Program-made: the position numbers and the translations under genes | Shown: in pieces, positions 1 through 5,533 of the stretch | How the letters are laid out: the number at the start of each line of letters is the position of its first letter | How positions within the stretch are numbered: position 1 is the first letter of the stretch | DNA from: Bacteroidota bacterium | Lineage (GTDB): Bacteria > Bacteroidota > Rhodothermia > Rhodothermales > Rubricoccaceae | NCBI GenBank assembly: GCA_022564455.1 | Contig: JADFLK010000168.1 | Span: forward strand, 1-5,533 | Reading direction: 5' to 3' | Length of the DNA: 5,533 nucleotides | Notes under the pieces: model-generated | What the model was told of the DNA's origin: nothing | What the model saw: the letters and a program-made list of their open reading frames with translations, nothing else | The model's database searches: none

Positions 1-1758
1 GACGAAGAGTTCGCGTACCTCCAGCTTGTCCGCCACCTCGATGGGATGTGCGAGACGCCGCTGGATCTGGAGCTTCCGCTTTCGCGCGCCGCCATGCTCC
101 TGAGCAAGGCGTTGCTGGGCGGCTTCGGCCGTGCTGAGGCCCCCAAGCCCGGCCATTTGCACGTGGTTCCGCTGGAGAACGCCGGCTTCAGCGGCCGGAA
201 GCACCTTTTTGTGGTCGGGTTGCACGCGGATGCACTTTCTGCGAACCCCGTCGCGGAACCGTTCGTCCCGCAACAAGCCGACGCCGGCGACGAGTCGGCG
301 GCGGACCGGGCGGCCCTCGGCGGAAGTACGCTTCCTTCCGGCCATCCCGCCGATCTCAACCTCTGGCTGGCCGTCCGGGCGCTGGCCCGGGCGTCGGAAT
401 CGGTCACCCTGTCGCATCCGGTTCTTGATCCGGTAGCCGATGATCCGCTGGAGCCGTCGCCATTGTTCTTGCGTGCACGCTGGCGGGCGAAAGGCGACCT
501 CAAACAGGAGACTCCGATTTTCCGCATCGCACACGGCACCAATCGCCTGGCTTCCGCCGGTGCCATCGACGGTACCGAGTACGCGATCTTACTGGGCAGG
601 TCCGCCGCCGAACCTCGCCCCAACGAAGCAGCGCGCCGTCTGCTGGCCGAGCAGTTTCCTGGCGCCGCCCAGGGATTGGAATCGCGGCGGCAAAAAGACA
701 ATCCCGAAATCCTTACCGAACACGACGGATGGATCGGAGAGCCGGGAGCCATCCACCACGGGGATCTAGAAAGCCTGAACCTGTTTGGGGAGGACGCCCT
801 CTCGGCCACGCGCCTCCAGACACTCGCCACCTGCCCTCACAAGTACTTTCTGCGGTACGTGCTTGGCCTCAAGCCTGCTGAGGAGCCGCCCGACGAGGAT
901 GAATGGCTCGATGCACTTCAACGCGGCGATGTGCTCCACCAAATATTTCGGCGCTTTATGGAGAGCCTTTCGCCTGGGCAGCGTCCGACGGCAGCAGATG
1001 AGGACACGCTCCAACGCGTCTTTGAGGAGGTGCTCGCCGAGCGAGAAGCCACCTATCCGCCACCGGATTCCGCCGTCGGCAGAAAGACCAGAAACCGACT
1101 CTGGGAGGCAATTGGGATCTTTTTCCAAACCGAACTGGCGCAGGAAGGGTACGAGCCCGTGGCCTTCGAGCTCGGGTTTGGAAACGAGCCCGATAGGCGG
1201 CATGAGCACCCGCCGGGCTATCCGGAAGACCACACCGGCCCTCTCACTCTGGACTTGCCCGGCCTCCCGCCCATACGTGTGAAAGGCTACGTGGACCGGG
1301 TGGACCGGGCGCTTGATGGAAAGGATGCCGGCCGCTTTGCGGTTTGGGATTACAAGACGGGCAGCTCGAAAAAGTTTGTGGACAAGAGCGATCCGCTGGA
1401 CGAGGGGCGTCTCATCCAGCCCCATCTGTATGCGCATGCACTCCGTGAGGCCTTCGGGTGGGACGTTGCGAAGACGGGCTTTTCCTTCCCGACCGTCAGG
1501 GAAAACGGTTACCGCGAGGAATACCCCGTGGCTTCTGCGGAGCGCCTGGCCGGGGTTATCAACGACCTCTCCGTCCTCCCCCCGGCCGGCTTTTTTGTGC
1601 AGGCTCCGAACGCCGAAAACTGCACGTACTGCGACTACCGGGAGGCGTGTGGGCCCTATGCGGAGCGTAAGAAGGTCATCGCTGCCGCGGCCACGGCAGC
1701 CAGGGAAGATGCTGAGCATCCGGCATCGGATGTCCTGGAGAAATGGAATTACCTATGA
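1..1758 (+). CDS. addB: AddB-type helicase-nuclease subunit, C-terminal part (5' end outside the window)
   Basis: The reading frame is open from base 1, so this is the last 585 residues of a longer protein; the ATG at 46 is internal. Residues about 65-75 (LFVVGL) and 118-140 (LNLWLAVRALARASESVTLS) resemble the degenerate UvrD-like helicase half of AddB. A RecB-type PD-(D/E)XK nuclease follows: His313 in GDVLHQIF, Asp432 in KGYVDRVD, Asp450 and Lys452 in WDYKTG, and Gln473/Tyr477 in IQPHLY. Cys278 in ATCPHKYF together with Cys541, Cys544 and Cys550 (C-x2-C-x5-C) matches the four-cysteine iron-sulfur staple known in AddB nucleases. In the family, AddB pairs with AddA to resect double-strand breaks and in Firmicutes it recognises Chi. 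addA follows on the same strand, which is the usual order. The last codons (EKWNYL-stop) run straight into an inverted-repeat element that supplies the last two bases of the TGA, so the C-terminus is probably slightly altered. A different PD-(D/E)XK family protein is less likely given the neighbour. Confidence 0.88.
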   Translation, partial: DEEFAYLQLVRHLDGMCETPLDLELPLSRAAMLLSKALLGGFGRAEAPKPGHLHVVPLENAGFSGRKHLFVVGLHADALSANPVAEPFVPQQADAGDESAADRAALGGSTLPSGHPADLNLWLAVRALARASESVTLSHPVLDPVADDPLEPSPLFLRARWRAKGDLKQETPIFRIAHGTNRLASAGAIDGTEYAILLGRSAAEPRPNEAARRLLAEQFPGAAQGLESRRQKDNPEILTEHDGWIGEPGAIHHGDLESLNLFGEDALSATRLQTLATCPHKYFLRYVLGLKPAEEPPDEDEWLDALQRGDVLHQIFRRFMESLSPGQRPTAADEDTLQRVFEEVLAEREATYPPPDSAVGRKTRNRLWEAIGIFFQTELAQEGYEPVAFELGFGNEPDRRHEHPPGYPEDHTGPLTLDLPGLPPIRVKGYVDRVDRALDGKDAGRFAVWDYKTGSSKKFVDKSDPLDEGRLIQPHLYAHALREAFGWDVAKTGFSFPTVRENGYREEYPVASAERLAGVINDLSVLPPAGFFVQAPNAENCTYCDYREACGPYAERKKVIAAAATAAREDAEHPASDVLEKWNYL

Positions 1759-1771
1759 GGCTGTTGAAATA
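1757..1771 (+). repeat. Left terminal inverted repeat of the junction element
   Basis: GAGGCTGTTGAAATA is the inverted partner of 1917-1931, with one mismatch at its fourth base and a perfect inner 11-bp core (CTGTTGAAATA). The first two bases form the GA of the current addB stop codon TGA, so the repeat itself terminates the gene. Confidence 0.75.
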
Positions 1772-1784
1772 CGTCATCCTGCCT

Positions 1785-1802
1785 TCCCGCCATACGGCGG
1801 GA
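1785..1802. repeat. Hairpin inside the junction element
   Basis: TCCCGCC (1785-1791) pairs with GGCGGGA (1796-1802) across a four-base ATAC loop. It is not followed by a T run, so it does not look like an intrinsic terminator. Confidence 0.6.
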
Positions 1803-1823
1803 CTTTCGGTCGATCTCTGCGTT

Positions 1824-1843
1824 GCCCCGCAGTACTGCGGGGC
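1824..1843. repeat. Perfect 20-bp palindrome inside the junction element
   Basis: GCCCCGCAGT at 1824-1833 is followed directly by its exact reverse complement at 1834-1843, with no spacer. It lies inside a longer-range stem formed by 1806-1813 (TCGGTCGA) and 1881-1888 (TCGACCGA). It could extrude as a cruciform, fold as an RNA stem, or bind a dimeric protein; nothing in the sequence chooses between these. Confidence 0.7.
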
Positions 1844-1858
1844 CGAATCACCGATTCG
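1844..1858. repeat. Short hairpin adjoining the palindrome
   Basis: CGAATC (1844-1849) pairs with GATTCG (1853-1858) across a three-base ACC loop. It starts on the base after the 20-bp palindrome, so the two would stack as adjacent arms within the enclosing stem 1806-1813/1881-1888. Confidence 0.5.
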
Positions 1859-1916
1859 ACTGCGATCTCGCGCCTTGATCTCGACCGATATCCGCACGTC
1901 TCGGCGACAGAGCAGC

Positions 1917-1931
1917 TATTTCAACAGACTC
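1917..1931 (-). repeat. Right terminal inverted repeat of the junction element
   Basis: TATTTCAACAGACTC is the reverse partner of 1757-1771. It ends 10 bp before the GTG chosen as the addA start, so any signals native to the addA leader have been displaced to the far side of the element or lost. Confidence 0.75.
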
Positions 1932-1941
1932 TTGAAGAAGC

Positions 1942-4900
1942 GTGGCTGAGCGTCGATCCCATCTCCGTCCGCCGCCTGCGGACCGTACGCCGCCCGATCA
2001 GGAAGCACGCAACCTGATCGGGGGCTACGATATCGAGCGGGGTGTCACCGCCGACCTGCAGCGCAACATGGCCATCGTCGCCGGGGCGGGCTCGGGGAAG
2101 ACCTCGGCGCTGGTCGGCCGGTTGTTGGCGCACGTCCTCGCAGGCACGCCGCTGGAGCAGATCGCCGCCATCACTTTCACCCGAAAAGCGGCAGGGGAGA
2201 TGCGCGCCCGCTTCGCCTCGGAACTCCAAAACCTACGAGACGACCTCTCCACAGAACTCACAGCGCAGCACTCCGCCGATGTGCTGCACCGCCTGAACAC
2301 GGAACGAAATCGCGTGGATGAAGCCCTCCGCCACATCGATCGGTGCTTCATCGCCACCATCCACTCGTTTTGCCAGGAGTTGCTTCGGTCAGCGCCTGCC
2401 GAGGCATCGGCAGCCGGGCTGCCCCCGGCGTTCGCGGTCGTGGACAACTGGCTGGAAGAACAGCTCAGAAAAACCTTCTGGCGTCGCTACGTGGCCTCCC
2501 AACTCCACACCAATGAATCCGCACTGGTGGAGTTGGAGCGCATCGGGATGGAGCCGACCGACCTGGAAGATTTCTTCGGCGAGTTGTGCAAGGTGGAAAA
2601 CCTGGAGGTGTATGCCCCCGACGCCTCTCAACCCGACCTGGCCGCTGCCGTCGAGAACGTCGCTGCCTTTGTAGACGCATGGCAGGCGAAGCGGCCTGAT
2701 CCACCTCTTGGGACACGTGATGGATTGCAGACAACGCTCGACCGCGCGCAAGCCCGCATGTCGGCCGCAGGCCTAAACTCTCCACTTGGACATATTCGAT
2801 TTCTCAGTCTGTTTGAGTCGAAGGCGGCCGTAGGCGTAACTCAAAACCGGTGGTTTGCCGAGAGCACCATCCTGCAACGAGACGACGCAAAAGCACTGGC
2901 GCACGAGCACGCCCCAAAACTCAGACAGGAAGTCGTCTTGCCTGTTCTGGAGCAATGGAAGGCCTTCATTTACGAGAAGCTCCATGCGTTCTGTTCGCCT
3001 GCCGTCACGGAGTATGCGGACTTCAGAAAACGCCAGGGGAAGCTCGCCCAGCAGGATTTGCTGCTCCGCACGGCCGAGTTGCTGCGAGACCCGGACGTAG
3101 GACAGAAGGCCCGCCGGCGGTTGGGCGAACGGTACCGTTTCCTGCTCGTGGACGAGTTTCAGGACACCGACCCGGTGCAGGCCGAGGTGCTCTTCCTCCT
3201 CACCGCCGAGAACGAAGACCTCGCCAACGAGCGTGGCGCCATCGACTGGCGGCGAGCCCGCCCACGCCCAGGCAGCCTGTTCGTTGTGGGGGATGACAAG
3301 CAGTCGATTTACCGCTTCCGCCGCGCCGACATTCAGGTATTCCGCGAGGTCTGCGAACGCTTGCACCCGGACGATGAGCCGCTCCGGCTATCCACCAACT
3401 TCCGCTCGGAAAGCGCAATCTGCGACTGGATCAACGACGCTCTGGCACCGGTTTTCAACGACGACCGCGACAAGGAAGGCGGCACGAACCGACAGCCTCC
3501 CTACGAATTGCTCCGCGCGTTCAAGGTGGACAAGCGCCCGAATTCGGCTCGTTTGAGAAAGCTGTCGGTTGAAAAGGTATCGGGCGATTTTGCTACGCCG
3601 ATAGCGGAAGCAGAGGCGGTGCGCATTGCAGAGTACATCCGGTATGCGTGCTCGAAAGGGGCAGCCGCAGGCGATTTCCTCGTGCTCACGCGGGTAAGCA
3701 AACGGTTGCACGTGTACGCTTCCGCACTGGAGGCCCGGGGGATTCCGTACGCCATCACGGGCTCGAAAGGGCTTGGCAAACTCGCGGAGGTGAAGGCGGT
3801 GATTCGCCTGCTAGAAACCATCCTGAACCCCAACGACGGCCCCGCGCGGCTCGCGTTTCTGACCGGCCCGTTCTGCGGGATCTCGCACGCTGGGCTTTTC
3901 CGCTACACGCGAACCGGAGCCGCACTGACCGGATCTCCTCCTGATGAGCCTCCTGGCGCGTTGGCCGAGGAGGATCGTGCTGCGTTTGCGCAGGCCTGGA
4001 CGCTCCTCGAACAAGCCAGAGAATGGCTCTATGCGCTTCCCCCGTCCGTTGCGCTCGGCCGCATCCTTGAATCGAGTGGCCTGCTTGCTACGGCGGCGCA
4101 GGCGGAAGGCGGAACGACGCGCGCCGGAAGCCTGCTGAAGCTGCTCGCGCTGGTGCGCAGCCTCGAAACCGACGGCCTCCACTGGATCGACGTGCTGGAC
4201 GAACTGCACCGCTACGAGGCGGGCGAGCAGACGATGGATGAGGGCTCGCTGGAAAGCGGCTCGTCGAGCGCCGTCCGCATCATGACCGTGCACCAGGCCA
4301 AGGGCCTCCAGGCGCCGTGTGTTTTCCTGGCTGATCCGTTCGAGCGCTCGCCCAACCGAACGGTGAGCGCGCACGTGTTCCGGACCGAGGACGGCGAGCC
4401 CACGGTGGTGCTCCCCTATCTGAAAGGGTTCGGGAAGGGCCGCAAGGTGGTCGCGGCTCCGCAGAATTGGTCCTCTCACGAAGAAGACGCGGCCACGTTC
4501 GAGAACGAGGAGCGCCGCTTCGCCGAGGCGGAGGCCCACCGGCTTCTCTACGTAGCCTGCACCCGCGCCGAACGCTTGCTGGTCGTCTCTCGTTACGAGC
4601 CCAAGTCCGACGACCCGCGGTCGATCTGGGGTGCGCTCGAACCGGCCCTGGAGGTCATCCCCGAACTTGAGCAGCCTCCAGCTTTCAGCGAGCCTGCGGC
4701 CGATGAGATCGACCCAGTGGCGTTTGCACGGCCCTTTAATGCAGTCGATGCATTCGATACCGAGCCTACCTACACCGTCCGCCGGCCCTCGCAATTGCAC
4801 GGCGACGAGCGGCTTCGGGTCGTTTCTGGAGGGCACGGCGTGGGGTTTGGGAACGCGGTGCATGCGCTGTTTGAATGGACAATTACCCAGCGAGATCTCA

Positions 4901-5325
4901 CCTACGACGAAGAGATCACGCAACGCTTCGCCCGGCAGCAACTCCTCAATCACAACGTCGAGCCTGGAATGCTGCGCAATGCGCTGGAGGCCGTGCGGCA
5001 TCTTCGAGCGAGCACGCTCTGGTCATCCCTGATGACGGCCGAGGATGTCCGTACGGAAGTACCGTTCACGGCCCCCGACCCCCAAAATGACGGGGATGTC
5101 GTCACTGGCCGCATCGACCTCGCCTACCTCGACTCCGACGGATGGCATCTGGTGGATTTCAAAAGCGACCGCATCACGAGCGAGGCCCACAAGGAGCAGC
5201 TTCAGCGGCACTATCAACCGCAACTGGAAGCCTACATGACGTGCTGGGAGGCGCTCACTGGGGCTCCTCCTGCATCGGCGACTTTGTGGTTTGCGGTACA
5301 CGAAGAAGCCGAAAACTTTGCATGA
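1942..5325 (+). CDS. addA: AddA-type ATP-dependent helicase-nuclease subunit
   Basis: A complete 1127-residue protein, close to the usual AddA length. SF1A (UvrD-like) helicase motifs appear in order: Q-motif DQEAR (Gln20), Walker A AGAGSGKT (47-54, Lys53), motif Ia AAITFTRKAAGEMR (75-88), TIHSFC (139-144), Walker B LLVDEFQDTD (401-410), motif III VVGDDKQSIYRFR (448-460), motif IV LSTNFRSE (483-490), motif V VRIMTVHQAKGLQ (778-790) and motif VI LLYVACTRAERLL (868-880). The C-terminal RecB-type nuclease shows His974, Asp1059 in GRIDL, Asp1072/Lys1074 in VDFKSD, and Gln1094/Tyr1098 in QLEAY, so both activities look intact. In the family, AddA is the 3'-5' motor and carries one of the two nucleases of AddAB, which resects double-strand ends for RecA. 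The GTG at 1942 is chosen because the frame has a stop at 1933-1935 and the only nearby in-frame ATG (2065) would lose the Q-motif. There is no Shine-Dalgarno at normal spacing; the purine run GAAGAAG ends one base before GTG. RecB is the alternative, but the adjacent addB argues for AddA. Confidence 0.93.
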   Translation: MAERRSHLRPPPADRTPPDQEARNLIGGYDIERGVTADLQRNMAIVAGAGSGKTSALVGRLLAHVLAGTPLEQIAAITFTRKAAGEMRARFASELQNLRDDLSTELTAQHSADVLHRLNTERNRVDEALRHIDRCFIATIHSFCQELLRSAPAEASAAGLPPAFAVVDNWLEEQLRKTFWRRYVASQLHTNESALVELERIGMEPTDLEDFFGELCKVENLEVYAPDASQPDLAAAVENVAAFVDAWQAKRPDPPLGTRDGLQTTLDRAQARMSAAGLNSPLGHIRFLSLFESKAAVGVTQNRWFAESTILQRDDAKALAHEHAPKLRQEVVLPVLEQWKAFIYEKLHAFCSPAVTEYADFRKRQGKLAQQDLLLRTAELLRDPDVGQKARRRLGERYRFLLVDEFQDTDPVQAEVLFLLTAENEDLANERGAIDWRRARPRPGSLFVVGDDKQSIYRFRRADIQVFREVCERLHPDDEPLRLSTNFRSESAICDWINDALAPVFNDDRDKEGGTNRQPPYELLRAFKVDKRPNSARLRKLSVEKVSGDFATPIAEAEAVRIAEYIRYACSKGAAAGDFLVLTRVSKRLHVYASALEARGIPYAITGSKGLGKLAEVKAVIRLLETILNPNDGPARLAFLTGPFCGISHAGLFRYTRTGAALTGSPPDEPPGALAEEDRAAFAQAWTLLEQAREWLYALPPSVALGRILESSGLLATAAQAEGGTTRAGSLLKLLALVRSLETDGLHWIDVLDELHRYEAGEQTMDEGSLESGSSSAVRIMTVHQAKGLQAPCVFLADPFERSPNRTVSAHVFRTEDGEPTVVLPYLKGFGKGRKVVAAPQNWSSHEEDAATFENEERRFAEAEAHRLLYVACTRAERLLVVSRYEPKSDDPRSIWGALEPALEVIPELEQPPAFSEPAADEIDPVAFARPFNAVDAFDTEPTYTVRRPSQLHGDERLRVVSGGHGVGFGNAVHALFEWTITQRDLTYDEEITQRFARQQLLNHNVEPGMLRNALEAVRHLRASTLWSSLMTAEDVRTEVPFTAPDPQNDGDVVTGRIDLAYLDSDGWHLVDFKSDRITSEAHKEQLQRHYQPQLEAYMTCWEALTGAPPASATLWFAVHEEAENFA

Positions 5326-5410
5326 GGCTGGTCGGAGTCCTCATGGGAAACATGGGATATTCAATCTGATGCGCTAAACTCAGCACATCTCCCACCCCAT
5401 CACGCCTCCC
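5326..5410. other. Intergenic gap between addA and the DUF1761 gene
   Basis: 85 bp without a gene. No stable hairpin with a T run, no convincing Bacteroidota-type TAnnTTTG box and no clear sigma70-like pair was found. The only small repeat is CATGGGA, present twice in tandem at 5342-5348 and 5351-5357. The last 25 bases before the ATG are C-rich and lack a Shine-Dalgarno sequence. Confidence 0.5.
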
Positions 5411-5533
5411 ATGCATCCGTTCTCGGAGCTCTTCAAAGTGAACTGGCTGGCCATCGCCGCTGCCACCGTTGCTGGCTTCTTTATCGGCTTCCTCTGGTAT
5501 GACCTGCTCTTTGATGCCATGTGGATGGACCTG
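5411..5533 (+). CDS. DUF1761-family small membrane protein, N-terminal 41 codons (runs off the right edge)
   Basis: ATG at 5411 opens a frame that stays open to the end of the window. The peptide begins MHPFSELFKVNWLAIAAATV, and residues about 12-34 form a hydrophobic transmembrane segment with a GFFIGFLWYDLLF core. An N-terminal VNWLA followed by a small-residue helix and a G-x-LWY motif is characteristic of DUF1761 proteins, which are about 130-150 residues with several membrane helices and no established function. The protein probably sits in the cytoplasmic membrane. It is 85 bp downstream of addA on the same strand; nothing suggests a functional tie to recombination. The ORF is not closed here, so length and remaining helices cannot be judged. 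Confidence 0.75.
   Translation, partial: MHPFSELFKVNWLAIAAATVAGFFIGFLWYDLLFDAMWMDL

Larger units (their letters stand above)
1757..1931. mobile_element. MITE-like miniature inverted-repeat element at the addB-addA junction
   Basis: A 175-bp unit is bounded by inverted repeats GAGGCTGTTGAAATA (1757-1771) and TATTTCAACAGACTC (1917-1931), which match at 14 of 15 positions when one is reversed. Inside are a hairpin at 1785-1802, an enclosing 8-bp stem (1806-1813 with 1881-1888), a perfect 20-bp palindrome at 1824-1843, a 6-bp hairpin at 1844-1858 and three copies of GATCTC (1812, 1864, 1877). No transposase or recognisable protein is encoded. This architecture is what a non-autonomous insertion derived from a transposon with GAG-N-CTGTTGAAA ends would show. 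No convincing target-site duplication is visible: the bases outside are CTAT on the left and TTGA on the right, sharing at most a single T. A structured untranslated regulatory region is the alternative, but long terminal repeats located exactly at the ends favour an inserted element. Confidence 0.62.

Noticed and set aside
766..1719. Long open frame on the - strand (317 codons) opposite addB
   Set aside because: It lies entirely antisense to a well-supported nuclease domain; in GC-rich DNA such shadow frames are expected, and its translation shows no recognisable motif.
1785..1802. Possible intrinsic terminator after addB
   Set aside because: The GC-rich hairpin is followed by ACTTTCGG, not a T run, and it sits inside the inverted-repeat element upstream of a gene expected to be co-transcribed.
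3811..5001. Long open frame on the - strand (396 codons) opposite addA
   Set aside because: It is antisense to helicase motifs V and VI and part of the nuclease domain of AddA; its translation is Arg/Leu-rich without domain features, typical of a GC-driven shadow frame.
5322..5330. ATGAGGCTG at the addA stop, identical to 1755-1763 at the addB stop and the left end of the element
   Set aside because: The match stops after nine bases and is not followed by TTGAAATA or by an inverted partner nearby, so a second element end is not supported; chance is adequate.
5326..5410. Possible promoter for the DUF1761 gene (TATTCA or TAAACT as a -10-like box)
   Set aside because: No -35 or -33 partner at acceptable spacing and no TAnnTTTG box; the match is no better than expected by chance.

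Overview
The window carries the 3' part of an addB-type gene, a complete addA-type gene on the same strand, and the first 41 codons of a small membrane-protein gene of the DUF1761 type. All genes lie on the + strand. The DNA is GC-rich and there is no Shine-Dalgarno sequence at a normal distance from the visible start codons. Together with an AddAB-type recombination nuclease whose AddB carries an Fe-S cluster motif, this would fit a GC-rich member of the Bacteroidota/Rhodothermota (Salinibacter-like) side of the tree. That assignment is tentative: no rRNA or other taxonomic marker is present.

Layout: bases 1-1758 encode the C-terminal 585 residues of AddB, comprising the end of the degenerate helicase half and the PD-(D/E)XK nuclease with its cysteine staple. 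Bases 1757-1931 are not ordinary intergenic DNA. They form a 175-bp unit bounded by 15-bp inverted repeats (14/15 matching), filled with a 20-bp perfect palindrome, two further hairpins and an enclosing stem, and holding no recognisable gene. It looks like a miniature non-autonomous insertion (MITE-like) element. Bases 1942-5325 encode AddA, 1127 residues, with every expected SF1A helicase motif and a C-terminal RecB-type nuclease. After an 85-bp gap without a clear promoter or terminator, the DUF1761 gene starts at 5411 and runs off the right edge.

AddA and AddB would act together as the heterodimeric helicase-nuclease that resects double-strand DNA ends and prepares them for RecA. The most notable point is the element at the junction. 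It supplies the last bases of the present addB stop codon and ends 10 bp before the addA GTG. Just beyond its right end the sequence reads Leu-Lys-Lys-Arg-Gly-stop in a frame that could have been the original end of addB, overlapping the addA start by 8 nt. The simplest reading is that the element landed in a translationally coupled addB-addA junction, shaved a few residues off AddB and separated the two cistrons.
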